This document shows positions 16,992 to 26,558 of a stretch of 64,000 nt of DNA, piece after piece. Both the position numbers and the translations under genes were made by a program. Every line of letters starts with the position of its first letter. The stretch's first letter is position 1. The DNA is from Anaerolineales bacterium (GTDB taxonomy: Bacteria > Chloroflexota > Anaerolineae > Anaerolineales > UBA11858): NCBI GenBank assembly GCA_028278545.1, contig JANQED010000165.1:124001-188000 (forward strand), written 5' to 3'. The notes under the pieces are model-generated. The model was not told the DNA's origin. It was given only the letters and a program-made list of their open reading frames with translations, and made no database searches.

Positions 16992-17912
16992 CTAGGTCTG
17001 GAAGAAGACTTTCTTAGGTTGCCATTCGCGCTTCTGTTCGTCGAAGCTGAGCACAGCCACCAAATCACCCTGTTCGCTGACGGCTCGTGTGTAGCCATCC
17101 TCGGTCATTTCTGGGTTAGACCCGACGGGAAGGCGATGTCCGAAGGCCACCTTTTCAACCTGTTCGTTGTCTAACTCGATCGCCGGCCAATCTGGCAAAA
17201 GCTCAGCGGCAGGGATCAGGAAGTTGTACCAGTCCCCAGTCAGGAATGCATCTTGGAGTTCCCGCAGTCGGACCGCATGGCGCAGGGTGAAGAACCCGCT
17301 CTTTGTGCGGCGCAGGCCGATTAAGTGAGCGCCGGTCTGTAGATCTTCGCCGATATCGTTGGCCAAGGAGCGCACATAAGTCCCTGAGGAGCAGTACACG
17401 TCCAGGACAACCTCGGGAGGTGCCCATTCTAGCAAATCTAAGGCGTAAACGTCGATCTCGCGTGGTTCGAGCTCAACTTCCTCCCCAGAGCGCGTACGTC
17501 GGTGCGCTGGTCTGCCTTGGACTTTTATGGCGGAGTATACCGGTGGGGTTTGCAGCGTTTTGCCTTCGTAACTCTTCAGTAGGGTCGAGAACTGTTCCTC
17601 GGTGATATGCTCAAAAGGAGCGCTGTGAGTGATTCGCCCTTCAGAGTCGTATGTGTCCGTCGAAGCGCCCAATTTGATTGTGGCTTGATAGCGCTTATCG
17701 TCCGCAGAAATGAACTCACTCAAACGAACGGCGGGTCCAATCAGCACCACCAGTACACCGGAAGCGCGTGGGTCAAGCGTCCCCGTGTGACCAGCACGAC
17801 GAATATTCGTCCCTCGCCGCGCAATTTTTACCACATCATGGGAGGTTAAACCAATCGGCTTGTCGATAACAAGCGCACCTGAAACTACGTTTTTTATTTT
17901 TCCTTCCATCAT
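16992..17912 (-). CDS. truB: tRNA pseudouridine-55 synthase TruB
   Basis: Isomerises U55 of tRNA to pseudouridine. It has 306 residues. The catalytic Asp is in HTGTLDPRASGVLVV. KPIGLTSHDVV, the GASTDTYDSEG region and CSSGTYVRSLANDIGE are further family motifs. The C-terminal PUA-like tail runs to the end. The start ATG 17912 follows GGGAGATGA; a second ATG is the next codon. It is part of the nusA-infB-rbfA-nrnA-truB-ribF block. Confidence 0.96.
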   Translation of the reverse strand: MMEGKIKNVVSGALVIDKPIGLTSHDVVKIARRGTNIRRAGHTGTLDPRASGVLVVLIGPAVRLSEFISADDKRYQATIKLGASTDTYDSEGRITHSAPFEHITEEQFSTLLKSYEGKTLQTPPVYSAIKVQGRPAHRRTRSGEEVELEPREIDVYALDLLEWAPPEVVLDVYCSSGTYVRSLANDIGEDLQTGAHLIGLRRTKSGFFTLRHAVRLRELQDAFLTGDWYNFLIPAAELLPDWPAIELDNEQVEKVAFGHRLPVGSNPEMTEDGYTRAVSEQGDLVAVLSFDEQKREWQPKKVFFQT

Positions 17913-17995
17913 TCATCTCCCCAGAATAAGTCGTTGGGTTTCATAATTTTACCTTTTTGGTACTCAATGGAGTTTACAAATACCTTGCGAAAACA

Positions 17996-18952
17996 TTATC
18001 TCCCATTCAAAAGTTTTTTGGTAGCTTTAATAACTTCTGCCTGGACATCGCGAAGGTTGCCTTCGATGGTTGCTCCGGCGGCGGGCTTGTGACCACCACC
18101 ACCAAACTGTGAGGCTACTTTCGATACATCAATGTCGCGCCGTGCGCGCCAACTGACTTTGACGCGGTCCATGGATTGTTCGACAAAGATCAAGGCGATA
18201 TCAGCATTCTCAATGGTGGCGAGGATGTTAATCAAATCAGCGTCATCCATCCCTGGGTAATTGGCGGATTTCCGGGCTTCTAAATCTAATGTCGCCCACA
18301 CCAGGCCGTCTTGGTGTTCCAGGGTGCTCAATCCGGCTCCCCAATAACGGGTGGCTTCGAAAGATCGTGAGCGCAGCGCTTTGCGGTATAGGGATGGAAG
18401 GTCGATTCCGGTTTCCATCAAATCTGCGGCAGTGCGCAGGGCTTGTGGACGCATGGAAGTCGTCTGAAAACCGATTGTATCCGTAATTATACCCGTAAGC
18501 AATGCCTCCGCCACCGGCGGCGTTATTTGTAAACCAATAACTGGGAAAAGGTTAACCAGCATCTCTGTGGTTGAAGTTGCTTCGATATCTACGAGGTTGA
18601 TTTTGGCAAATGCTCGATTGGTAGCGTGGTGATCGATGTTGATATCTGGGGTTGGATAACCCTCGAGCACCCTACCTGTGCGTTCTAAATCCGAGCAGTC
18701 CACCACCATGATGATTTCAAACTCCCCTTCTGGTTTCTTCTTGATTTGCTCGCTGCCTTTCAGGTGTCGGAACGATTTCGGTACACCATCTTCCGATACC
18801 ATTTGTACCGATTTATCAGCCTGCTGCAGAGCTAAACCTAAACCGAGCAGCGCACCGATGGCATCACCGTCTGGCCGGATGTGCGAGACGATCAAAATCC
18901 GTTGTGCAGATTCGAGCACTTGTTTGGCTTCCAATAGTTTCGATTTATTCAT
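17996..18952 (-). CDS. nrnA: DHH phosphoesterase NrnA (oligoribonuclease/pAp phosphatase)
   Basis: Degrades very short RNA oligonucleotides and dephosphorylates 3'-phosphoadenosine 5'-phosphate in characterised members. It has 318 residues. The DHH domain has SHIRPDGDAIGA, VVDCSD and NIDHHATN (two-metal site). The DHHA1 domain ends with FGGGGHKPAAG. The start at 18952 (MNKSKLLEA) overlaps the rbfA end by 8 bases. A second DHH domain occurs in the 878-residue fusion encoded at 23788-26424. Confidence 0.93.
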   Translation of the reverse strand: MNKSKLLEAKQVLESAQRILIVSHIRPDGDAIGALLGLGLALQQADKSVQMVSEDGVPKSFRHLKGSEQIKKKPEGEFEIIMVVDCSDLERTGRVLEGYPTPDINIDHHATNRAFAKINLVDIEATSTTEMLVNLFPVIGLQITPPVAEALLTGIITDTIGFQTTSMRPQALRTAADLMETGIDLPSLYRKALRSRSFEATRYWGAGLSTLEHQDGLVWATLDLEARKSANYPGMDDADLINILATIENADIALIFVEQSMDRVKVSWRARRDIDVSKVASQFGGGGHKPAAGATIEGNLRDVQAEVIKATKKLLNGR

Positions 18953-19340
18953 CGTTGGATGACTCGCTGCTCTTAGGGGCATCTAAGTCGTCTTCTCCGG
19001 TATCAAGAGAAGCGATCAACTCGTCAATTCGGTCGGCATGTTCGGGGCTGGGGTCCCAGTAAAACCGCAGCCTGGGAAAGTGGCGTAAGTGCACCCTTTG
19101 AGCGAGTTCGCTGCGCAGAAAACCGCTGGCGTGTTCCAATCCATCGAGGAGTACCTCTGCCTCCTCACTTCCTTCCAGGGAGGAAACGTACACGTTGGCG
19201 TATGATAATTCCTTATCGACGCGGGTTTTTGTGATATATGCGGACGTCAATCTGGGATCGGAAACTTCCATCAGCAGGATCGTGGAAAGCTCCTCATGGA
19301 TACGGTCAGCGATACGTTGGGCGCGCAGTTTTGAAACCAT
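18945..19340 (-). CDS. rbfA: Ribosome-binding factor A
   Basis: A 131-residue, single KH-like domain protein that helps mature 16S rRNA in the 30S subunit. RAQRIADRIHEELSTILL and the DPRLTSAYITKTRVDKELSYANVYVS stretch are typical, as is the acidic tail. The ATG at 19340 (MVSKLRAQ) is chosen over a TTG at 19352. It lies 13 bases after infB and overlaps nrnA, so translation is probably coupled. Confidence 0.94.
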   Translation of the reverse strand: MVSKLRAQRIADRIHEELSTILLMEVSDPRLTSAYITKTRVDKELSYANVYVSSLEGSEEAEVLLDGLEHASGFLRSELAQRVHLRHFPRLRFYWDPSPEHADRIDELIASLDTGEDDLDAPKSSESSNDE

Positions 19341-19353
19341 CGCTCTCTCCAAA

Positions 19354-21147
19354 TTAGATGACTTTGACCTCTTCTATGGTGAAGCACTCGATAACATCAC
19401 CTTCTTCAAAGTCATTGAAGCCCCTCAGCCCGATACCACATTCGAAGCCCTCGCGCACTTCGCGCACGTCGTCCTGGTGGCGTTTGAGCGAAGCGATTTC
19501 CCCTTCGAAAATGGCTTCTTCTTCCCGCAAAACCCTGATTCGGGCATTGCGCCGGATTTCTCCCTCGACGACGCGACAGCCGGCAGCTTTACCAATCCTG
19601 GAAGCGCCGAAAACCGCCAAAACGTTCGCGCGTCCCAGGGTAACCTCGCGCTTTTCGGGTTCCAGCAAGCCTTTGAGTGCTTTATCGATGTCTTCTGTAA
19701 GGCGGTAGATGATATTATAAGTTCGGATGGAGACACCTTCAGTCTCCGACATGCGTCGGGCGGCAGCATCGGGCTGGGTGTTGAAGCCGATGATAATGGC
19801 GTCGGAAGTGGAGGCCAGCATCACATCATTCTCGCCAATACTGCCGGTGTCAGCATGCAGGATATTGACGCCAATTCCCTCCACATTCATGTCGTTCAAC
19901 GATGAGACGATGGGCTCTAGTGAGCCCTGCACATCAGCTTTGATGATCAGCCGTAATTCCTGCGCTTCCCCGGCTTGAACCCGGGCAAATAGCTGCTCAA
20001 GCGTCATGCCTCCGCTGGCCGCGGCTTTGCGATCTGCGACAAGTTGTTTGCGCCTCTCTACGATTTCACGGGCCGCCTTTGTGGACTTGGCGACTCGGAA
20101 CAATTCTCCGGCGGCTGGGATCTCATCCATCCCCATCACCGAAACTGGTACGGAGGGAGGCGCCTTGGCAATTGTCTCGCCTTTGTAATCGAACATGGCT
20201 TTAATTTTTCCACACGTTTGCCCGGCCACGACCGCATCGCCAATTTTGAGCGCACCGTTTTGGACGAGGAAGGTTGCCATGGCTCCCCGCCCGCGCTCAT
20301 GACTGGCTTCAATCACCGTGCCAAATACTCTGCCATTCGGATTGGCTAAGATCTCGTTGTTGTCCGCGACCAATAAGATGGCCTCGAGGAGATCGTCCAG
20401 CCCGGTTTTTTCTTTTGCTGAGATAGGAACGACGAGTGTATCTCCATCCCATTCATCGGGGACGAGATCAACTTCCGCGAGCTGTTGTTTGACCTGATCA
20501 GGGGCAGCGTTGGGACGGTCCATTTTGTTGAGGGCTACGACGATAGGCACTTTGGCGGCTTTGGCATGAGAGATCGCCTCTCTCGTTTGGGGCATAACAC
20601 CGTCGTCCGCAGCGACAACCAGGACAACAATATCCGCTCCTTGGGCGCCGCGAGCGCGCATAGCTGTGAATGCCGCGTGACCAGGGGTATCGATAAAACT
20701 GATCAGGCGTTCGTTATGTTTGACTTGGTAAGCACCAATATGCTGGGTGATCCCGCCTGCTTCTCCACCGGCGACGTCCGTTTGGCGGATAGCGTCTAGC
20801 AAAGAGGTTTTTCCATGGTCAACATGCCCCAAAATGCCAACCACCGGAGGTCGTACCTGCAAATTTTTGGGGTCTTCATCCGCGATCCATTGACGCCAGA
20901 GCGGAATCTCGGCGGTATCTTCTAGTGATTCTTCTTCGACGACCAACGGGGAAGCATCAAAGCCCATTTCGGCTGCGACGATGGCAGCAGTGTCGAAATC
21001 AACTTCCTGGTTGATGTTGGCCATCACCCCATTGGCCATCAGGTTTTTGATTACTTCAATAGGGCTGATTTGCAATATTTCAGAAAGTTCACGAACTGTA
21101 ACGCTATAAGGAAGTTCGATACGCTTTAGTTCGCCGTTTTCGCTCAT
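19354..21147 (-). CDS. infB: Translation initiation factor IF-2, short form
   Basis: GTPase that places initiator tRNA on the ribosome. At 597 residues it lacks the long variable N-terminal region of many IF-2 proteins. A short N-terminal domain ([22 protein letters not shown]) is followed by the G domain: [23 protein letters not shown] and NKMDRP. Domains II-IV follow. The ATG at 21147 has AAGGAGAG in front. It follows the RnpM gene by 133 bases, in the conserved nusA-rnpM-infB order. Confidence 0.97.
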   Translation of the reverse strand: MSENGELKRIELPYSVTVRELSEILQISPIEVIKNLMANGVMANINQEVDFDTAAIVAAEMGFDASPLVVEEESLEDTAEIPLWRQWIADEDPKNLQVRPPVVGILGHVDHGKTSLLDAIRQTDVAGGEAGGITQHIGAYQVKHNERLISFIDTPGHAAFTAMRARGAQGADIVVLVVAADDGVMPQTREAISHAKAAKVPIVVALNKMDRPNAAPDQVKQQLAEVDLVPDEWDGDTLVVPISAKEKTGLDDLLEAILLVADNNEILANPNGRVFGTVIEASHERGRGAMATFLVQNGALKIGDAVVAGQTCGKIKAMFDYKGETIAKAPPSVPVSVMGMDEIPAAGELFRVAKSTKAAREIVERRKQLVADRKAAASGGMTLEQLFARVQAGEAQELRLIIKADVQGSLEPIVSSLNDMNVEGIGVNILHADTGSIGENDVMLASTSDAIIIGFNTQPDAAARRMSETEGVSIRTYNIIYRLTEDIDKALKGLLEPEKREVTLGRANVLAVFGASRIGKAAGCRVVEGEIRRNARIRVLREEEAIFEGEIASLKRHQDDVREVREGFECGIGLRGFNDFEEGDVIECFTIEEVKVI

Positions 21148-21280
21148 AAGGTCTCTCCTTGATTCAGGTTTGGTACCCCATTGAGCTGGCGAGGCGGGCC
21201 GAGTCAGATATTCATCTCAGCACTCTCTACTCGCTGGCCGTCAGGGCGTTACTGTTGTGTACCCGGTGCATAAATTCTAG

Positions 21281-21577
21281 CTAAGCGATGGCTTCGCTAT
21301 CGTCTGGGAGGCTTTCTGCATACTCAGATAAGCTTTGTAAATCATCTGGGCTGATCTCAGTTTTCAAGGCTCGCGCTAAGGCTTGTTTGAGCCCGATTTC
21401 CCAGCATTTCTGGGTATTGTGTAGGTATGCTCCACGACCGGCTATCTTGCCTGTTAGGTCGATTTGGACACCTTTGGCTGTGCGTACAACCCGGGTCAGC
21501 GACCGTTTGGGTTGTACGGTGCGGCAACCTACACAGGTGCGTTGGGGTACATGTTTTTTCTTGCGTTTTTTTGCCAC
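21281..21577 (-). CDS. rnpM: YlxR/RnpM family RNA-binding protein
   Basis: A 98-residue basic protein of DUF448. The signature RTCVGCRTVQPKRSLTRVV with its CxxC pair and the later GRGAYLH are present. The Bacillus homologue binds the RNase P RNA and modulates its activity. It lies between nusA and infB, its standard place. The C-terminal 25 residues are Ser/Asp-rich and may be disordered. Confidence 0.93.
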   Translation of the reverse strand: MAKKRKKKHVPQRTCVGCRTVQPKRSLTRVVRTAKGVQIDLTGKIAGRGAYLHNTQKCWEIGLKQALARALKTEISPDDLQSLSEYAESLPDDSEAIA

Positions 21578-21613
21578 TTCTTTCTCTAGGAGGTCACGAT
21601 CAGGCGAATCGGG

Positions 21614-23653
21614 TTAGAAGTCCCATTCATCATCGTCCCAATCATCCCATCCTTTGGAATCTTTTTTATGCTTCTTGCGGTAAATTGTGACGTCTCTATC
21701 GGGGTCGTACTCGATTTCGACGTATTTCTTGCGTTTCTTAGATTTATCTTCTTCCTCTTCCTCGAACGAAGGCTCATCTTCCTTGGTAGGTTCAGCGATG
21801 TCGAGCATCTCCGGCTTGAGTTGGAAGATTTCTTCCATTGACTGAGGTGTTTCCTCTTGAGCAGATTCTGCTTCCGCAGGAATTTCCTCAGCAGGAACAG
21901 CCTCGGCTTCTTCTGGCTCGGGGGTGTCCTCGACGACTTCTTCGGGAGCCTCAACAACTTCGGTTACCTCTTCGATTTCTTCAACCGCCGCGACAGCTTC
22001 TGGCTCTTCTGCGGCATCTTCAACCACTTTTTCAAGTTGTTCTTCCTCTGCAACTTCGACAACGTCTTCAACTTCGGGAGTTTCGACTTCTTCTGGGGCC
22101 ACCTCGGCTTCGACAGCTACAGGTTCCTCTTCGACGATCTCCTCTGGTTCGGGAAGTGAAGAGATCATCAGTTCCAGCGAACTCTCGATTTGTTCCATTG
22201 CTTTGGGGCCAATACCGGCAATGCTGTTGATCTCTTCAGGGCCGTAGTTCATCCTGAATGCTAAATCGCCAACAGTCTCTACTTCGATATTACCGACCAG
22301 AAGGTTTTCGACCCGTGTCGGGAGTCCCAGCGTCGCCAGAGGCAGTTCGTAGGCGCTTTGAGGGATGCCTTCTTGAGCGGCTTTAGTGCGCTCTTCCACT
22401 TCTTTCTGTTCGACGCGTTCAGACTTGATACGATCTAGTTCAACGCGTTCGGTGAAGGCCTGCATTTCCTGATAATCCTCAGGAGTGATTGGCCGGCCTT
22501 CAGCTTTCTTCCTCATCAGGGCCTCAATTTGAGGGATGAAGTCTTTTTCTTGTTCGAAGTAATCGGCATAATCGGCGTTGTTCTTCAATTTGAAGAGCAC
22601 TTCAGAAGTGGCCTCGATCAGGCTCTTGATATCGATGCGCCACCCGGTAAGCTTGGCTGTAAGACGCGCGTTTTGCCCGTCACGCCCTATCGCCAGGCTG
22701 AGTTGATCTTCTGGGACGACCACTGTGGCCGTTTTTGGCCCGCCGTTGTCCTCCAAGAAGACATTTAGTACCCTGGCAGGACTGAGCGCTTTAGCGATAT
22801 ACGCTTCGGGATCAGGATTCCATTCGATCACATCGATTTTTTCGTCGTTGAGCTCACGCACGATGGCCTGTATGCGGACACCACGAATACCAACGCATGC
22901 ACCGACGGGATCGACCCCTGCCTGGAGGGCGGCGACCGCTACTTTGGAGCGCTGCCCAGGCTCTCGGGAGATCGAGCGGATTTCAACCATGCCATGATAG
23001 ATTTCCGGTACTTCGTTTTCTAACAAGCGGCGCAGAAAGTCGGGATGGGCTCGCGAGAGGATGATCTTGGGCCCGCGATTGGATTCTTGGACTTCAAGCA
23101 GCAAAGCGCGCACGCGATCGTGGACGCGGAAGAATTCGCGCGGGATCTGATGTCTGCGAGGCATTATCCCTTCAGCTTTCAAGTCCAATCCAAGGCTGAT
23201 CTGCTTGGCATTAATCGCTTGTACCACGCCGTTGACAATATCGCCGACCTGGTTGGCATAGTATTTCAGCTGTGCGTCGCGTTCCGCCTCTCGGATGCGC
23301 TGCTGGATGACTTGGCGGGCGGTTTGGGCGGCCACACGACCAAAATCAGCCGGTGTGCTATCCACGATGACCATTTCACCGTAATCAGTTTCTTCGTCGA
23401 CGGCTTTTGCTTCGGCGAGCACCACTTCTGTGCGCTCGTCTTGAACGTCATCGACGACTTCTTTTTCGGCGAAGATGGCTACCTCTCCGGTCTCCGAGTC
23501 GATTCTGGCTTCGACGTGTTGTGCGTTGGAGGCGTGAACCGCGCGGCGGTAGGCGGATACCATAGCATCCTCGATAGCCGCAAGGACGACCTCTTGGGGC
23601 AGACCGCGGTCTTCCAATATTTGCTTAAAGGCCAATGCAAAATCGTTCTTCAT
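21614..23653 (-). CDS. nusA: Transcription termination/antitermination factor NusA, long C-terminal extension
   Basis: Binds RNA polymerase and RNA to modulate pausing and termination. It has 679 residues. The N-terminal domain starts [12 protein letters not shown], followed by the S1 domain ([11 protein letters not shown] near 135) and two KH domains ([36 protein letters not shown]). After about residue 450 there is a helix-hairpin-helix domain like that of the RNA polymerase alpha C-terminus ([17 protein letters not shown]). A Glu/Val/Ala-rich acidic tail of about 170 residues ends in a Trp/Asp-rich stretch. The rimP gene normally in front of nusA is not here. Confidence 0.96.
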   Translation of the reverse strand: MKNDFALAFKQILEDRGLPQEVVLAAIEDAMVSAYRRAVHASNAQHVEARIDSETGEVAIFAEKEVVDDVQDERTEVVLAEAKAVDEETDYGEMVIVDSTPADFGRVAAQTARQVIQQRIREAERDAQLKYYANQVGDIVNGVVQAINAKQISLGLDLKAEGIMPRRHQIPREFFRVHDRVRALLLEVQESNRGPKIILSRAHPDFLRRLLENEVPEIYHGMVEIRSISREPGQRSKVAVAALQAGVDPVGACVGIRGVRIQAIVRELNDEKIDVIEWNPDPEAYIAKALSPARVLNVFLEDNGGPKTATVVVPEDQLSLAIGRDGQNARLTAKLTGWRIDIKSLIEATSEVLFKLKNNADYADYFEQEKDFIPQIEALMRKKAEGRPITPEDYQEMQAFTERVELDRIKSERVEQKEVEERTKAAQEGIPQSAYELPLATLGLPTRVENLLVGNIEVETVGDLAFRMNYGPEEINSIAGIGPKAMEQIESSLELMISSLPEPEEIVEEEPVAVEAEVAPEEVETPEVEDVVEVAEEEQLEKVVEDAAEEPEAVAAVEEIEEVTEVVEAPEEVVEDTPEPEEAEAVPAEEIPAEAESAQEETPQSMEEIFQLKPEMLDIAEPTKEDEPSFEEEEEDKSKKRKKYVEIEYDPDRDVTIYRKKHKKDSKGWDDWDDDEWDF

Positions 23654-23691
23654 GCTTTCTCTCCATCAGTTTGGGCGGTAGTTCCCAGACA

Positions 23692-23720
23692 CGAAAAAAG
23701 TGGGGGTTGCCCACTTTTCG
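23692..23720 (-). terminator. Hairpin in the nusA leader (terminator or attenuator)
   Basis: On the minus strand CGAAAAGTGGG pairs with CCCACTTTTTTCG around a short loop. It lies downstream of a good promoter (23757-23785) and 39 bases before nusA. It either ends transcription coming from the nucleotidyltransferase gene or acts as an attenuator of nusA. Confidence 0.7.
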
Positions 23721-23756
23721 CCGACAGCAGTATTGCTACCACCCTTTAGCGCGGAA

Positions 23757-23785
23757 ATTTTAGCACGGAAATAGAGAAGTTGCAA
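23757..23785 (-). promoter_or_regulatory. Promoter of the nusA-infB operon
   Basis: Minus strand TTGCAA (23785-23780), 17 bases, TAAAAT (23762-23757). The transcript would start near 23750 and carry a leader of about 97 bases containing the GTGGG/CCCAC hairpin. Confidence 0.6.
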
Positions 23786-23787
23786 GA

Positions 23788-26424
23788 CTATCCCTTGACG
23801 AATCTCCGGATGAGTTTCTCCAGAAGTTGTCTTTCGCCCTCATGTGAAGTCACTTCGCCGTCCAGCCAGGCATTGCGAAGATCGTTGAGGATTTGCTTAT
23901 AGGCAGGCCCTGGAGGGAGGCCTTGGTCACGCAGATCGTGACCGGTCGTTTGTGGTGCAACGTGCACCCATTCCCTGGCGTATGCTTCGAGCATCGAGCG
24001 CGCTTTTGGATCGTCTGTTGTCTGATGCAGCCCATAAATCGCCAGGGCTGGGGTCTTTGCCAGGCGGGTAGTGATCGCGCTGGGTTTCTGGTTAACCAAG
24101 TCAGGGAGATCATTCCAGATGAAACAGGCGGCTCGGATGGTCTCCGCCAGGGACCGGGCCAGTTTGAGGCGTTTGATCACGCCCTGGATGCGGTAAATGG
24201 GGAGCGGTATCAGCCACAGGGCGTAAGCCAAGGCTCTTTTCAGCCGCGCCCCGCGCAATTCCGGCCCGAGATTCCAGTATTCTTCTGGGGTATGGGGCTG
24301 CAGGGCCATCATCTGCTCGGCGATGTGTTCATTCCAGATGATATCTTTGTGGATGGCTTCCAACAGACCGAGTTCGTGTAGCCGATCAAACATTTGCGAG
24401 GCGTTGTCCTCATCGATGATACTGTCCAGCTCGTGGCGGATGCGATCTCCTGAAACGCGGTCAAGTAGCGGCCTGGCCTCTAAAAGCAATTCCAGGGTGC
24501 GCTCGCCGATTTGGAAGTCGTAGCGCTGTTCATAACGTACAGCTCGCAGCATGCGGGTGGGGTCATCGACGAAGGATAGCGAGTGCAGAGCGCGGATATT
24601 GCCCTTTTGCAGATCGCCCAGTCCGCCCCAATAATCGAGCAGCTCACCGTAATGCTGACCATCGAGACGCAGCGCTAAGGTGTTGATGGTGAAATCGCGG
24701 CGATGCAGGTCGAGCTTGATACTGCCCCGCTCGACTGTGGGTAAGGCGGTTGGGTGGGTGTAGAACTCGGTACGGGCGGATATGAAGTCGAGAGCGGTCA
24801 GTGGTGAGTGATCGGTGGTTAGTGTCTTTAGCAAGTCGCTCTGTTCGCTGCCCTCAGTCTCCTGGCCGCTGAGATGCCACTTGGCGGTGCCAAAGCGCTT
24901 GTGCATCGTGACGCGCCCCCCAAACTTGTCGCTGACGGCTTGGGCCAGGGCAATGCCATCCCCTTCCACCACCAGGTCGAAATCTAGGCTGGGGCGTTCG
25001 AGGAGTAGGTCGCGTACAAAGCCACCGACAATATACAGGGCCGCGCGTTGTCCCTGGGCTATTTCGGCGACGGCCTTGAGCAAGGCAAGGCGGGCCGGCG
25101 GCAAAACCTGTTCGAGTTTTTCAGAGAGATTTGGATGCCCTGGTCGCGGGGCTTTGGTGGTGAGGGTCTTCAGCAAGTCGGTGCGCGTGACGATTCCGAT
25201 GATCTCATGGCTGTCGCGTTCTACGACGGGGACTTGGCCCCAGCCTGTATCGGTCATGATGTTTTGTAAATGTTCGATTGATTGATCGGGATGCACGTGC
25301 GCATCTCCTGCTTTCATCAGGCTGGATGCCGGGAGGTTGAGTCTATGAGAGATAGCGCGATCTACGGCGCGCCGGGTGAGCAGCCCCACAATAACGCCCT
25401 GATCGACAACCGGGTAACCTTCGTAGCCGTAACGCTGCATACGCTGCAAAGCTTCGTCGACGGGCGTGTCGGGGGAGAGAATCTGTGGCGCGCGCGACAT
25501 GATCTCGGCGACCCTGATGGGAGGCTGGATATTGTCCGGGAGCAGCTTGACCAATTCGTTGTGGAGTTCCTCTACCGGGCGGCTTTTGATCAGGCTGGCA
25601 GCTGCCCGGGGATGACCTCCGCCGCCGAAGTGCGCCGCGATCCTGGATACATCGATGTTGTCGCTTGTCGAACGACAGATTAATTGGACGCCGCCGCGTA
25701 TGGTGATGAACAGGAACAGCGCATCCGGGTCCAGCAGGTCTCGTAACTTGTGCGCGATAGTAGATAACTCTTCGTCCATCTCTTCAGCGCTGCCGATGGC
25801 AACGATCACTTGATACCCGTGGATGTTCAGATATTGTGCGGCCTCCCGAAGTTGGTCGTAGATCGCCTGCTGTTCCAGGGAAAGGGGCTGATTGAGAAAA
25901 TCGTTGGCAATCGATAAATTGGCTCCTTCTTCTAATAAGTAGGCCGCAGCACGCACATCTCTGGATGTGGTGCGGCTGTAGGTCAGGGAGCCAGTGTCTT
26001 CGTAAACACCCAACAATAAGAGGGTGGCCTGCACTGTGTTTAGCGGAATACGCTTATCCTGGATGGCCTCGACGAAGAGGGTGGTGTTTGCCCCGGTCTC
26101 ATCGGTGGTGATTTGCCAATTTTGCGGAGCATCTTCGCGTGGGGCGTGGTGGTCGATAACTTTTATGGAGGTATCATCCCCCATGCCTTTGACGCTGACC
26201 AGGGATTGCGTATCTACCAGACAGACGGAATCGATAGAGTCGGCGCTAAAATCGCGCGCGTCAACGAAGGGTAGCTCTGCACCGTACAAAGTAATGAAGC
26301 CCCTCACATTGCGGTTGATCCGCCGAGGTAAAATGGGCACAGCCTGCTCATCGATCAAATTGGCCCCCAGCAGGGAGGCCAGACCGTCGAAATCAGTCTG
26401 TTCGTGGGTTAGGATAATGCGCAT
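23788..26424 (-). CDS. DHH-CBS-tRNA nucleotidyltransferase fusion protein
   Basis: An 878-residue protein. Residues 1-310 are a DHH/DHHA1 phosphoesterase (EQTDFDGLAS, CLVDTQ, VIDHHAPRE, HFGGGGHPRAAA). Residues 315-435 hold two CBS domains. From about 460 there is a class II poly(A)/CCA polymerase head (IVGGFVRDLLLERPSLDFDLVVEGDG, RRDFTINTLALRL, DDPTRMLRAVRYEQRYDF). The same architecture is known for A-adding tRNA nucleotidyltransferases such as that of Aquifex; whether this one adds A or CCA cannot be read. An in-frame stretch near 24795-24880 (about residues 515-545) duplicates a segment of the linker. It is probably monocistronic. Confidence 0.88.
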   Translation of the reverse strand: MRIILTHEQTDFDGLASLLGANLIDEQAVPILPRRINRNVRGFITLYGAELPFVDARDFSADSIDSVCLVDTQSLVSVKGMGDDTSIKVIDHHAPREDAPQNWQITTDETGANTTLFVEAIQDKRIPLNTVQATLLLLGVYEDTGSLTYSRTTSRDVRAAAYLLEEGANLSIANDFLNQPLSLEQQAIYDQLREAAQYLNIHGYQVIVAIGSAEEMDEELSTIAHKLRDLLDPDALFLFITIRGGVQLICRSTSDNIDVSRIAAHFGGGGHPRAAASLIKSRPVEELHNELVKLLPDNIQPPIRVAEIMSRAPQILSPDTPVDEALQRMQRYGYEGYPVVDQGVIVGLLTRRAVDRAISHRLNLPASSLMKAGDAHVHPDQSIEHLQNIMTDTGWGQVPVVERDSHEIIGIVTRTDLLKTLTTKAPRPGHPNLSEKLEQVLPPARLALLKAVAEIAQGQRAALYIVGGFVRDLLLERPSLDFDLVVEGDGIALAQAVSDKFGGRVTMHKRFGTAKWHLSGQETEGSEQSDLLKTLTTDHSPLTALDFISARTEFYTHPTALPTVERGSIKLDLHRRDFTINTLALRLDGQHYGELLDYWGGLGDLQKGNIRALHSLSFVDDPTRMLRAVRYEQRYDFQIGERTLELLLEARPLLDRVSGDRIRHELDSIIDEDNASQMFDRLHELGLLEAIHKDIIWNEHIAEQMMALQPHTPEEYWNLGPELRGARLKRALAYALWLIPLPIYRIQGVIKRLKLARSLAETIRAACFIWNDLPDLVNQKPSAITTRLAKTPALAIYGLHQTTDDPKARSMLEAYAREWVHVAPQTTGHDLRDQGLPPGPAYKQILNDLRNAWLDGEVTSHEGERQLLEKLIRRFVKG
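24814..24838. repeat. In-frame duplicated 25-base segment, copy A
   Basis: Matches 25156-25180 in 22 of 25 bases; both encode DLLKTLTT on the minus strand. Copy B lies after the CBS domains. Copy A sits within the polymerase head, next to a GTCAGTGGTGAGTGATCGG-like tract. Confidence 0.75.
25156..25180. repeat. In-frame duplicated 25-base segment, copy B
   Basis: Partner of 24814-24838, located at the end of the CBS region of the same gene, about 340 bases away. Confidence 0.75.
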
Positions 26425-26542
26425 AAAAAGTTAGCAAATTTGCATCTTTCAAACTGTGTTTCTTACGCTTTCGATATTGCAATTATTGTACTGTATATTT
26501 GTTGGGTTGACTGTATTATCGCCCTGCTAACCGATTCCCGGT

Positions 26543-26548
26543 TATAAT
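26543..26548 (+). promoter_or_regulatory. -10 box of the LOG-family gene
   Basis: TATAAT ending ten bases before the ATG at 26559. The predicted transcript has a leader of about four bases, and no Shine-Dalgarno sequence is present. Confidence 0.55.
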
Positions 26549-26558
26549 TTCTGCCACA

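Noticed and set aside
21838-22247. Repetitive Ser/Thr- or Leu/Gln-rich + strand frames opposite the nusA tail
   Set aside because: They come from the Glu/Val/Ala codon bias of the NusA acidic tail on the other strand.
23727-23750. AGGGTGGTAGC in the nusA leader, like the T-box antiterminator motif AGGGTGGNACC
   Set aside because: The motif is imperfect, the predicted leader is about 97 bases, too short for a T-box, and nusA is not a tRNA-related target.
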